From an uncultured Selenomonas sp. (GTDB lineage Bacteria > Bacillota > Negativicutes > Selenomonadales > Selenomonadaceae), in contig CALIBA010000135.1 of the NCBI GenBank assembly GCA_938045435.1, positions 1-18,710 of the forward strand: 18,710 bases of DNA. The letters are read 5' to 3'. The notes under the pieces were generated by a model that had not been told where the DNA came from, searched no databases, and saw only the letters and a program-made list of their open reading frames with translations. Shown here one piece after another: positions 7,404 through 15,354 of this stretch (the stretch's first letter is position 1; every line of letters begins with the position of its first letter). The position numbers and the translations under genes were made by a program.

Positions 7404-7452
7404 TTTACAGTCCCTTCACATCTACGGTATAATCTTTTTATAATGTTATAAT
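7404..7452 (+). promoter_or_regulatory. Promoter of the PTS permease gene
   Basis: TTTACA (7404-7409) and TATAAT (7428-7433) are separated by 18 nt, close to the sigma-A consensus. Two further TATAAT hexamers at 7439-7444 and 7447-7452 may be alternative -10 boxes. The leader from about 7440 to the start codon is roughly 150 nt, long enough to hold a control element. GGGGC at 7501-7505 could pair with GCCCC at 7536-7540, but no recognisable GlcT/LicT-type antiterminator motif was found. Confidence 0.65.
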
Positions 7453-7597
7453 TGGATTTTCGCATTTCATCGGTTCTAGGCATCAATGAGGAGTTTTAGA
7501 GGGGCTTCGTTGGATGTCTTTTTTACTATGATACTGCCCCAAAAGGACACATCGCAGACCGATGAAAGCGACGAAGGAAAGGGAGGTTTTCGTTCAC

Positions 7598-9754
7598 ATG
7601 AAAGATGAGATTTTCAGTGTGCTCCAACGGGTGGGGCGCAGCTTCATGCTGCCTGTCGCCGTGCTGCCCATCGCGGGCATTCTGCTCGGCATCGGTGCAT
7701 CGTTCACGAACCCGACGACGATTGAGACGTATGGTCTTGGCGCGGTGCTCGGCGACGGCACTGCTCTGCATACGCTGCTGACCATCATGGCGAGCGCGGG
7801 CAGTACGATCTTTGGCAATCTGCCCATCATATTCGCTGTCGGTGTCGCCATCGGCATGGCAAAGGCAGAGAAAGAAGTCGCGGCACTCTCGGCGATGATT
7901 GCGTTCTTTGTCATGCACACGGCATGCAACGCCATGCTGAGACTCGGCGGTGCGATTCTGCCGGACGGCACCATCGCGCCGCATGTGCTTGAGGGCACGA
8001 TTGCCGCATCCTGCGGCATCCTGTCCTTCCAAATGGGCGTCTTTGGCGGTATCCTCGTCGGTCTTGGCGTTGCGTGGCTGCACAACAAATACCACAAGAT
8101 CGTTTTGCCGAACGCACTTTCTTTCTTCGGCGGCTCGCGCTTTATCCCCATCATCTCGACGGTTGTCTTCCTCTTCGTCGGCATCATGATGTATTTCGTC
8201 TGGCCGCTTGCACAGCAGGGCATCTTTGCGCTTGGCAGTCTGGTGACGGGTACGGGGTATATCGGGACGCTGATTTTCGGCGTAATTAAGAGGGCACTCA
8301 TCCCGTTTGGACTGCACCATGTCTTTTACCTGCCGTTCTGGCAGACAGGCGTCGGCGGCTCCATGATGATTGACGGGCAGCTCATTCAAGGCGGTCAAAA
8401 CATCTTTTTCGCGCAGCTCGCCTCGCCGAATATCGCGCATTTCAGCGCGGATGCGACGCGGTATTTCTCGGGCGAGTTCATCTTCATGATCTTTGGGCTG
8501 CCGGGTGCGGCGCTCGCGATGTACCACTGTGCACGCCCCGAGAAGAAAACGGTCGCGCGCGGTCTCCTGCTCTCAGCAGCACTCACTTCCATGCTCACGG
8601 GTATTACGGAACCAATCGAGTTCTCCTTCCTCTTCGTCGCGCCAGCACTCTTTGCAGTGCAGGTCGTGCTCGCAGGCGCAGCGTACATGATTGCGCATAT
8701 GCTGAACATCGCTGTGGGGCTGACGTTCTCAGGTGGTCTTCTCGACTTTTTCATCTTCGGCATTTTGCAAGGTGAGGAAAAGACGAGCTGGATGTATGTC
8801 ATCCCTGTCGGCGTGATTTATTTTTTCCTCTATTATTTCATTTTCCGCTGGATGATTCAGCACTTTAACTTCAAGACGCCGGGCCGCGAGGACGACGATG
8901 AGGAGACAAAGCTCTATACAAAAGCAGACTATAAGGCACGCGATGGCGCGGGCGGCTCTGCCGGCGTTGCATCCGCAGAGGATGCGAAAAGCGCCGCCAT
9001 CGCACGTGGGCTTGGCAGCAAGCGCAATATCACCTCGGTGGACTGCTGCGCAACGCGGCTGCGCTGCTCGGTCGCGGACGCGGCGCTTGTTGATGAAAAA
9101 CTGCTCAAGGCGACAGGTGCGGTCGGCGTCATCGTCAAGGGCACGGGCGTACAGGTCATCTATGGACCGCAGGTTGCGGTGATTAAGTCAAACCTTGAGA
9201 CCTATCTCGAAACGGCGCCCGAAGTAGAGCCGGAGGATGCGGCACCCGCAGCGCTCCCGGCAGAGGAAAAAAATGCTGCCGAAAAAGCAACTGCGCCCAC
9301 AGGAGAAACGCGCATTCTAAACAGCCCCGTCACTGGCACGGTGCACCCCATCACAGAGGCGCCCGATGAGGCATTTGCAAGCAAGATGATGGGCGACGGT
9401 TTCTTCATCTATCCGAGCGTGGGCGAAGTTCTCGCACCCGATGACGGCGAGGTGGTCTTTGTCTTTGACACGAAACACGCCATCGGCATGAAGAGCGCGG
9501 ACGGTACGGAGTATCTGCTGCACATCGGCGTTGACACGGTATCACTTGGCGGCAAGGGCTTCGAGGTCTTTGTCGAAGCGGGACAGCAGGTGAAAAAGGG
9601 CGATCGGCTCATGACGTTTGACATCGACTACATCAAGGAAAATGCAAAATCCGATGCCTGCCTCGTGATCTTCACGGGACTGCCTGAAGGCGCAGGTGTC
9701 GAAATGACCGCTGCGGGCGAGGTAAAGGCGCTCGACCCGGTCGCAAAAATCTGA
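7598..9754 (+). CDS. PTS glucose/glucosamine/GlcNAc-type permease, IICBA in one chain
   Basis: A 718-residue phosphotransferase permease that takes up and phosphorylates a hexose at the cytoplasmic membrane. The IIC domain (about 1-400) has many hydrophobic helices and the sugar-binding motif GITEPIEFSF (Glu338). IIB (about 450-530) has the phosphocysteine in DCCATRLR (Cys484). After an Ala/Glu/Pro-rich linker, IIA (about 560-718) starts at LNSPVTGTV and carries DTKHAIG (His627) and LLHIGVDTVSL (His642, the phosphoryl acceptor). The IIC sequence reminds me most of the PtsG/GamP branch, but glucose, glucosamine and N-acetylglucosamine cannot be separated here. ATG 7598 is preferred over 7562: a GGGAGG site precedes it (about 11 nt) and MKDEIFSVLQRVGRSFMLPV is the usual start. 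It is monocistronic, the only plus-strand gene in the window. Confidence 0.93.
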   Translation: MKDEIFSVLQRVGRSFMLPVAVLPIAGILLGIGASFTNPTTIETYGLGAVLGDGTALHTLLTIMASAGSTIFGNLPIIFAVGVAIGMAKAEKEVAALSAMIAFFVMHTACNAMLRLGGAILPDGTIAPHVLEGTIAASCGILSFQMGVFGGILVGLGVAWLHNKYHKIVLPNALSFFGGSRFIPIISTVVFLFVGIMMYFVWPLAQQGIFALGSLVTGTGYIGTLIFGVIKRALIPFGLHHVFYLPFWQTGVGGSMMIDGQLIQGGQNIFFAQLASPNIAHFSADATRYFSGEFIFMIFGLPGAALAMYHCARPEKKTVARGLLLSAALTSMLTGITEPIEFSFLFVAPALFAVQVVLAGAAYMIAHMLNIAVGLTFSGGLLDFFIFGILQGEEKTSWMYVIPVGVIYFFLYYFIFRWMIQHFNFKTPGREDDDEETKLYTKADYKARDGAGGSAGVASAEDAKSAAIARGLGSKRNITSVDCCATRLRCSVADAALVDEKLLKATGAVGVIVKGTGVQVIYGPQVAVIKSNLETYLETAPEVEPEDAAPAALPAEEKNAAEKATAPTGETRILNSPVTGTVHPITEAPDEAFASKMMGDGFFIYPSVGEVLAPDDGEVVFVFDTKHAIGMKSADGTEYLLHIGVDTVSLGGKGFEVFVEAGQQVKKGDRLMTFDIDYIKENAKSDACLVIFTGLPEGAGVEMTAAGEVKALDPVAKI

Positions 9755-9772
9755 TATAAGCTAAAAATCGCG

Positions 9773-9820
9773 GGACTGCACAGCGCTTTCTCTGTACTTT
9801 GCTATGCAGTTCTATTTTTA
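9773..9820 (+). terminator. Terminator of the PTS permease gene
   Basis: GGACTGCACAGC (9773-9784) pairs with GCTATGCAGTTC (9801-9812) with one G-U pair and one mismatch, around a 16-nt loop. TATTTTTA follows the stem. It starts 18 nt after the PTS stop codon. Confidence 0.7.
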
Positions 9821-10025
9821 TAACTTAAAAAACATGTTCAGCTATACTGTCTCCATGCAAAGGTGCGCCGTGAACGTTCCCATGGAACGCAGCGGGATTT
9901 TGCACCACACGCATCGAAATTCGATAGACAGCACGCATTTTCGCCATAGGCTGCACCCAAGAGAGCGCAGTAATCAAAAGCCCTCCTACTTGTGGACTGC
10001 TCCCTAGATAGAGGACAAGCAAGAA
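9821..10025. other. Gene-free spacer between two terminators, possibly holding a decayed coding remnant
   Basis: No credible gene was found. On the minus strand an open frame of 82 codons (10073-9825) spans the spacer and the hairpin; it has no ribosome binding site and starts inside the region downstream of the terminator stem. Its hydrophobic part (GGIFLLVLYLGSSPQVGGLL) reads like protein, so it could be a relic. Two small palindromes occur: CGTTCC/GGAACG around CAT at 9875-9889, and ATCGAAATTCGAT at 9913-9925. Nothing else was recognised. Confidence 0.3.
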
Positions 10026-10067
10026 AATCCCTCCTGTTGTAGTTCTTATTCTACAACAGGAGGGATT
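10021..10067 (-). terminator. Strong terminator after the cysteine desulfurase gene
   Basis: A perfect 17-bp inverted repeat (10026-10042 with 10051-10067) encloses an 8-nt loop. On the minus strand the stem runs into TTCTTGCTTG after two paired T residues. It is 62 nt past the desulfurase stop and ends the defence locus. The plus-strand side has no T-tract, so it is probably unidirectional. Confidence 0.78.
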
Positions 10068-10129
10068 CGTCATATCCAGAAAGTATACAGAAATAAAAAA
10101 GCTGTCGGATGAACGCTTTCTCCTAGTTG

Positions 10130-11278
10130 TTACTTTCTAAGTGCACGTATCTTCCGCACGGCATATACAATCTCCTGTGTCAACTCTTGTACCTCCTGCT
10201 CCGTATTGTCCCTGCCATAGGAAATGCGCAGGGATTCCATCGCCTCCGTCTCATGATAGCCCATAGAGAGGAGCACGTGTGATGGTACATTCCTGCCCGC
10301 GCTGCAAGCAGATCCCGTAGAAACACAAATCTCCTTGCAGTCTAGTAAATGAAGGAGCGCCTCACCGCGCACGCATGGGATGCCAATATTCAAAATCCCC
10401 GGCAAATGTACACCGCTGCCGCCATGCACACGCACCTCCGGCAGATCTCGTTGGAGCATCTGCAAGGTAAGTGCTGTAAGTCCCCGCAAATAAGCCGCTT
10501 CATCTGCCATCAGCGCACAGCTCTCCGTGAGTGCTTCTCCCAGCGCGACGATGCCCGCCGTATTCTCCGTTCCCGCACGCAGACCGCGCTCTTGTCCGCC
10601 GCCCGCAATCAGCGCCGGAAGTTCTGCCCCCGCCTTTTGATAAAGGAACCCCGTCCCCTTCATCCCGTGAAATTTATGCCCCGAAGCTGTAAGATACGTT
10701 ACACCGAGTGCCCGAATATCGACAGGAATGTGTCCAACAGCCTGCACTGCATCCGTATGTAAGGGAATGCCGCGCTCCTCCAGCACCGCTGCAATCCCTG
10801 CGACATCCTGCACTGTACCTACCTCGTTATTTGCAAGCATCACAGACACAAGACAAGTATCCTCCCGCAGCGCATCTGCAACACATGTGGGCAAAACCTG
10901 CCCATCCCGCGATACAGTTAGATAGGAAATTGCTGCACCGCATTCCTCCAAAGCTCTGCATACAGCAAGAACAGAGGGGTGCTCCATCGCGCTGACAACG
11001 ATGTGCGCCCGCCGCCCCTCCTGCTGTGCCTGATGCACAGCGCCGCGCAAGACCGTATTATTGCCCTCTGAGCCGCCCGCCGTAAAGATGATTTCCTCCT
11101 GCGCGGCTCCGATGACAGAGGCAACCTGTACGCGCGCCCGCTCCACAGCCTTTCGCGCCTGCTTTCCAAAGCCATAAGCACTGGACGCATTTCCATAGCT
11201 TTCCTGCAAAAAGGGCAGCGCAGCAGCAAGTGCTCTCTTAGAAAGAGGCGTTGTCGCTGCATAATCTGCATAAATCAT
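10130..11278 (-). CDS. Cysteine desulfurase (NifS/IscS/DndA class V aminotransferase family)
   Basis: A PLP enzyme that moves sulfur from L-cysteine to its own active-site Cys as persulfide, for delivery to sulfur-inserting proteins. The 382 residues fit the family. Visible: N-terminal IYADYAATTP, FTAGGSEGNN, AMEHPSVL (PLP-stacking His100), LHTDAVQAVGH (Asp176 and Gln179), SGHKFHGMKG (PLP Lys202) and STGSACSAG (catalytic Cys325). The start is uncertain by 12 nt: ATG 11278 gives the usual MIYADYAATTP with GGGTG 5 nt upstream; ATG 11281 and 11290 are alternatives. No iscU or mnmA neighbour is present, which argues against a purely housekeeping role. Its place after the BREX genes suggests it feeds sulfur to DNA modification, as DndA and SspA do; that is inference. 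A hairpin lies just upstream. Confidence 0.93.
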   Translation of the reverse strand: MIYADYAATTPLSKRALAAALPFLQESYGNASSAYGFGKQARKAVERARVQVASVIGAAQEEIIFTAGGSEGNNTVLRGAVHQAQQEGRRAHIVVSAMEHPSVLAVCRALEECGAAISYLTVSRDGQVLPTCVADALREDTCLVSVMLANNEVGTVQDVAGIAAVLEERGIPLHTDAVQAVGHIPVDIRALGVTYLTASGHKFHGMKGTGFLYQKAGAELPALIAGGGQERGLRAGTENTAGIVALGEALTESCALMADEAAYLRGLTALTLQMLQRDLPEVRVHGGSGVHLPGILNIGIPCVRGEALLHLLDCKEICVSTGSACSAGRNVPSHVLLSMGYHETEAMESLRISYGRDNTEQEVQELTQEIVYAVRKIRALRK

Positions 11279-11292
11279 CATTTCACCCATCT

Positions 11293-11330
11293 AAAAATAA
11301 CAAGGCGCTTCCTTTACAACCGAAGCGCCT
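11293..11330 (-). terminator. Intra-locus terminator or attenuator before the cysteine desulfurase
   Basis: A perfect 9-bp stem (AGGCGCTTC at 11303-11311 with GAAGCGCCT at 11322-11330) has a 10-nt loop and, on the minus strand, is followed by TTGTTATTTTT. It fills most of the gap between the four-cysteine protein gene and the desulfurase gene, which leaves little room for a separate promoter. It is probably a partial terminator lowering desulfurase expression relative to the upstream genes. Confidence 0.7.
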
Positions 11331-11341
11331 ATAATGACACA

Positions 11342-11542
11342 TCAAAACAACGTACACCCTTCGTCCTTGAACGCTTCAATTTTATCCCGCAGGAAATCCT
11401 CCTCCACCTCAAGATATGCCGCCAAACAGGAAATACAAAAAAACCTCTTTGCCTCCATATCCAATAGCTTCTTCGTGAGACCAATTTCATCCTTTGATAA
11501 AGGACTTTTGCCGCAGTCCTGACAAATTTTCTTCTGCGCCAT
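11342..11542 (-). CDS. Small four-cysteine (probable zinc-binding) protein, function unknown
   Basis: The 66-residue protein has two CxxC knuckles, CQDC near residue 7 and CISC near residue 37, which could bind one zinc ion or an iron-sulfur centre. Between them is KSPLSKDEIGLTKKLL, and a predicted helix rich in Glu, Asp and Lys follows; the C-terminus is DEGCTLF with a fifth Cys. The ATG lies one base after the brxL stop, with GGGAG 7 nt upstream inside brxL, so it is co-translated with the BREX genes. I recall similar small proteins beside sulfur-handling genes in Firmicutes but cannot name a family. It could be a sulfur carrier, an adaptor for the desulfurase, or a small DNA-binding regulator. 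Confidence 0.75.
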   Translation of the reverse strand: MAQKKICQDCGKSPLSKDEIGLTKKLLDMEAKRFFCISCLAAYLEVEEDFLRDKIEAFKDEGCTLF

Positions 11543-11543
11543 G

Positions 11544-12983
11544 CTATATCTCCCGCAGTCTCAACTTTGGCAGATCCTTTCCCCTGTATTCGCTGCTGTC
11601 AAGAATACCAAGCTGTATATTGATAATATCGCGCATTTTAAGTGCCCGACGCAGACAATAGCGCTTAAAATCCGCAGGGTTTACATCATCTGCCGTCCGC
11701 ACATGCGGGAACAGCAGCTTCATATATGCCGTTGTGATACGCTTGACTGCCTCCGTATCGCGCGTATCGGCGCCCTCCGGCACCTCCACAATCGCATCCA
11801 CAATCGCACGATAGGACAGATCATCCCGCAGCTGATGCAGAATCGTGGAGAAATACTCCGAGTTCATCGCCCAGCCCGCGACCTTTAGATCCTCTGTCAT
11901 GGTGGGGATATTCCACCCCTTGATAAATCCATGGAAGCGTACGATCAGCGCGGACTCGTGAAACACCGGCGGCAGCTCCTCAAACATATTGCCATAGCCG
12001 TCCTGATCCATCACCTCCTTCTTGATATTTCCGCAAAGAATCACGCCCGCATCTCCATCAACACGGTGTGTACCGATGTTGCAGTAGCCATTTTCACAAA
12101 ATGACTTGAGTGCACCACGCATCTCATTCACATCGGGGAACGAGATCGTCTGCACCTCATCCAAAGTCACAAAATCATTGCTGGTAACAAGCCCGTCCTG
12201 CCGCCGCGCCACATCATAGAACATCTTTGCGCGGCTCATGACCCCGCCGCTTGCCAGCCAGCCAAAGCGGCTCACACGTCCAAACAGATAGGATTTCCCC
12301 GTCCCCTTGGGCGCGAGCTCGATGAGATTTAGCTTCTTCTCGGCAAAGGGCAAAAGACGCGTCAGCATCGTCAATTTCTCTTCCTCATTGCCGTACCCAG
12401 CAGGATTGTAATCCACCGCACCCAGCAGCACATCCAACCATTCTGCCGTCGTAAAATCGCGCCGCGCATCCTTATAGTAGTCTAGATCAATCGTATAGGG
12501 ACAGAAACTTTTGAATGCCACCAGTCTAATCTTTCCCTTTTCAGCCTTTCCGACAGGCGGACGATAGCCCAGCTCTACCATGCCCCACGTTTCACGCGCA
12601 GCAATCAGCGCATCCTTACAGGACTGCCACACATGATCCTCAATCATCGTCTCCTTACTCATCAGACCGAAATCCGGCAGGGAAAAGGACACCTCTCCTG
12701 TTCTAATGTCAACATCCACGGAAATCCGCGCGAGGAGTTTGACTTGCTCCCGTTCCATCACGATGCGGCTCTTAATCGCCGTCCATTCCTCCTTGCGCGG
12801 CAGAAAGCGGTGCACAAACGCCGCCAATTCCTCCGTATCAAATACACCGTCCGCATCCGCAAAGCGCTTCAGCAGCCAGTCACGAAGGAAAGAAGGCAGT
12901 CCCAGTGCAGACAGAAAGCTGCTCTTCTGCAGATCCTTGTAGACAATCATCTCATCAAAAGCACTCTTTAGTTTTTCAATCAT
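11544..12983 (-). CDS. brxL: BREX Lon-related ATPase BrxL, short form
   Basis: The 479-residue AAA+-type protein resembles the shorter BrxL family. The N-terminal 200 residues are the DNA/oligomer-interaction part. The ATPase core has Walker A LAPKGTGKSYLFG (about 223-235), Walker B DFVTLDEVQTI (about 270-280) and a sensor-like VILCGNI near 314-320. After about residue 400 only a short helical tail remains, and no Lon Ser-Lys protease domain is seen, unlike the longer type 1 BrxL of around 680 residues. BrxL is needed for phage defence in several BREX systems and is thought to act as a DNA-bound motor. ATG 12983 has AGGAGG 8 nt upstream; the TTG at 12986 is less likely. It follows pglZ after a gap of about 56 nt and precedes the four-cysteine gene by one base. 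Confidence 0.88.
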   Translation of the reverse strand: MIEKLKSAFDEMIVYKDLQKSSFLSALGLPSFLRDWLLKRFADADGVFDTEELAAFVHRFLPRKEEWTAIKSRIVMEREQVKLLARISVDVDIRTGEVSFSLPDFGLMSKETMIEDHVWQSCKDALIAARETWGMVELGYRPPVGKAEKGKIRLVAFKSFCPYTIDLDYYKDARRDFTTAEWLDVLLGAVDYNPAGYGNEEEKLTMLTRLLPFAEKKLNLIELAPKGTGKSYLFGRVSRFGWLASGGVMSRAKMFYDVARRQDGLVTSNDFVTLDEVQTISFPDVNEMRGALKSFCENGYCNIGTHRVDGDAGVILCGNIKKEVMDQDGYGNMFEELPPVFHESALIVRFHGFIKGWNIPTMTEDLKVAGWAMNSEYFSTILHQLRDDLSYRAIVDAIVEVPEGADTRDTEAVKRITTAYMKLLFPHVRTADDVNPADFKRYCLRRALKMRDIINIQLGILDSSEYRGKDLPKLRLREI

Positions 12984-13039
12984 CAATCGAACCTCCTCTC
13001 ATCGGACGTAAAGCACAGTTTCATTTTATCAACAGTTCT

Positions 13040-15340
13040 TTAGAAGTCAAAATCATCATTCACCTTAAAACCTTTGCTCTGTACCTCTATGTCAAGCATT
13101 CCCAGCAGCGCTTCTTCCTCATATACATGCAAAGGATAACTGCCCGCGTGCGTGATGTCTGCAATTTGTACCACAAAATGCTGCGCATCCTGTTTTTTCC
13201 CGACATAGTTCCTGCCCTCAAAGACGACCCTCAACGCCTTCACCGGCACATCGACAAAAATGACGAACCGCACCCCCGTCTTACGGTCTGCCAGTACACG
13301 CTCATCTGTCAGGCTCACATGAGCAGTCCTGCCTTCTATCCGCTCCAATATAATGAGCGGTACAAGAACCTCCTCCAAAGAGGCTCCGCCATGCACCTCC
13401 ACACTCGCCTTACGGCTGCCTGCAAACCTGCCGTAATCAGCAAGTACCAGATAGCCGTCCTCCTCCGTTGCAAAATGTAAATCATGTGCATAACTCGAAA
13501 ACATACGGCAGCAACGTCCCGCATGCTCCCCGCCTGTATCAGTCGGGTACTTCTCCTCCTTCTCCCTGCGTACAGCCAGACGCGAAGCCCCATGGTCACT
13601 TGCGATGAGAAACCTGCGACAGCTCCCTGCCGCAAGCTGTGTCGCAGCATAGCGCATCGTCTCCTCAATCACAGCGATTTCCTTTGCCAGATGAATCGGA
13701 TGTTTCTCCTCTGTATAATTATAGCGGCTCTTTTCCCCATGCTTTAAGTCGTCCAGGCGTTGATCCTTTTCCTTACTGCCTTTCCAGTTTTCATAAAATG
13801 CCTTGTTCAAGGAGGTAATCGTCGGCAACCTCGCCCGACCCACCTGTACATGAATCTGCAGATTGAGCTGCTTTGCGCATGCCGTCATCAAAGAGAGATA
13901 TTCCACTCCAAGCGCGTCCAGCCAAAAAAGATGCGTTCCCTCCTGTGGGATTTGCTCCAAGAGTTCCTCCCGCGTCGGAAATTCATTATAAATACGCATC
14001 GAAGCAAGCGCATCCACCCAATGCAGAAAATCCTCCTCAAGACAATTGCTGAGTTTTTGCCGCTTATAGGCGATAAAATAGTCAGTCAGCTCCTTTGCTC
14101 GTGCACAGTCCCTAAATACATAATCATCAGCATAGGCAAAGAGCGCAGGGTACACATCCTGTAACACCTTACAGTTTTTCCAGTCGTCATAACCTCCGGC
14201 ATCATCGCGCGAGAGTGCTGCGATGATGTCCTCGCGCTCCACTTCTGTCATATCCGTCAGCCGATGGATGCGCTCTGTACGAGTCTTTCGGTTTTGACGT
14301 ACAAAAACAGCCATTTCCTCCTCTAAGCATCCGCGCAGGAGCTGCTTTCTCTCTTGATACAGAGCAGGAAAATCCACATCCTGCAGCGAGATTTTCGCAA
14401 TGGCATGGATGAGCGCAGAACAAAGCATCTCTGCCTTTTCCGTTTGCCCGACCGCAAAGGCAAGATAGCGATGTTCTCTAGCGAAAGCCTCTCCCGCCAA
14501 ACGCAGCGCGATAAAATACAGCCATCTACGAAAGCCTGAAGCACGCGCCCGCGCAAAAACATCCTGTGCCAAATCCCCGCCCAGCTCATACCGCATGAGT
14601 ACGGCAGACATATCCCAATCCGCACCGGAGAGTTCCTGCAAAAGCGTACGCCACTGCTCCTCTGTACCAAGCAGACGTAGGGGAGAAAACTCCTCGCGGT
14701 ACAATGAAAGCACAGCAAAGGCATCCTCTGCCTGCCGCACGCAGATCAGTGCCCGTGAAAAACATTGACGGCTGCATAGTACATGGGCGCCGCCTTGTCC
14801 CTGTTCCAACGTCTCCAACAGTGCGCGAACACCTTGCATGGCATGCACAGGCATCCCGGGCGGCAGCACAGTCAAAGTGACATCCAGCCCCAACACATTG
14901 CCTCCTGCTCCCTCTGCGTGACGTATCGCCATACGGCGCTCTGCGCCTATGATGCGCGGATCTGTAGAAAGGATATGAGAAAATCGCAAAAGACCGCGCA
15001 GGAGCAGCACAATAGCACCTGTACCACAGGGCAGCGCCTTTAGATGCAGGAACATTTTTTCAGCTTCTTCCGCCCCCCGCAGGGCAAGATATTCTCCTAA
15101 TCCGACAAAAAGGAGCTTCTCTCCCGCCTGTATCTTTTTTCGAAGCGTCCCAATCACATCATCCCAAAAAGGAAACCTGTCCTCACCGGGACAGAGCGAA
15201 CTCAGTGCGAACACATGAAGCCCCATACCTTGAAGCCTACGCCGCGCCTCCTCATATTCCGCCTCCCCCGCAAAGAGAAAAAACGGCGTCCGTTCCCCAT
15301 CCTGCAAATACCGCTCAATGGGTGTCAAATCCAACCCCAT
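13040..15340 (-). CDS. pglZ: BREX PglZ alkaline-phosphatase-superfamily protein
   Basis: A 766-residue PglZ protein, a core BREX component in all types. The N-terminal part (1 to about 450) is a helical scaffold with no clear motif. The C-terminal half carries the alkaline phosphatase-like metal site: LFWLDALGVEYL (Asp475), FLIASDHGASRL (Asp582, His583) and VEVHGGASLEEVLVPL (His650). The final 100 residues look like a beta-rich appended domain. ATG 15340 lies 14 nt after the brxC stop, preceded by a G-rich site (GGGGGG). A purified PglZ has been described as a metal-dependent phosphodiesterase; the substrate during defence is unsettled. Gene order brxC-pglZ, without pglX between, points to BREX type 4. 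Confidence 0.9.
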   Translation of the reverse strand: MGLDLTPIERYLQDGERTPFFLFAGEAEYEEARRRLQGMGLHVFALSSLCPGEDRFPFWDDVIGTLRKKIQAGEKLLFVGLGEYLALRGAEEAEKMFLHLKALPCGTGAIVLLLRGLLRFSHILSTDPRIIGAERRMAIRHAEGAGGNVLGLDVTLTVLPPGMPVHAMQGVRALLETLEQGQGGAHVLCSRQCFSRALICVRQAEDAFAVLSLYREEFSPLRLLGTEEQWRTLLQELSGADWDMSAVLMRYELGGDLAQDVFARARASGFRRWLYFIALRLAGEAFAREHRYLAFAVGQTEKAEMLCSALIHAIAKISLQDVDFPALYQERKQLLRGCLEEEMAVFVRQNRKTRTERIHRLTDMTEVEREDIIAALSRDDAGGYDDWKNCKVLQDVYPALFAYADDYVFRDCARAKELTDYFIAYKRQKLSNCLEEDFLHWVDALASMRIYNEFPTREELLEQIPQEGTHLFWLDALGVEYLSLMTACAKQLNLQIHVQVGRARLPTITSLNKAFYENWKGSKEKDQRLDDLKHGEKSRYNYTEEKHPIHLAKEIAVIEETMRYAATQLAAGSCRRFLIASDHGASRLAVRREKEEKYPTDTGGEHAGRCCRMFSSYAHDLHFATEEDGYLVLADYGRFAGSRKASVEVHGGASLEEVLVPLIILERIEGRTAHVSLTDERVLADRKTGVRFVIFVDVPVKALRVVFEGRNYVGKKQDAQHFVVQIADITHAGSYPLHVYEEEALLGMLDIEVQSKGFKVNDDFDF

Positions 15341-15354
15341 CCCGCACCCCCCGT

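Noticed and set aside
7562..7576. Catabolite-response (cre)-like sequence TGAAAGCG near the PTS start
   Set aside because: Only the left half fits the consensus; the right half does not, and it lies at the start region by chance as likely as not.
7486..7608. Possible 40-codon leader peptide upstream of and overlapping the PTS start
   Set aside because: It lacks a ribosome binding site and shows no repeated regulatory codons, so there is no positive support.
7526..8527. Long minus-strand open frame (over 330 codons) opposite the PTS permease
   Set aside because: Its translation is rich in Arg, His, Asp and Glu with no fold-like pattern, it has no ribosome binding site, and the plus-strand frame is a clear full-length IICBA. 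It is a shadow of GC-rich codon use.
10130..11278. Reading the cysteine desulfurase as a purely housekeeping iscS/nifS unrelated to BREX
   Set aside because: Not excluded, but no iscU, thiI or mnmA gene is adjacent and it lies on the same strand directly after the BREX genes and Cys4 gene, so linkage to the defence locus was preferred. The hairpin between them keeps the question open.
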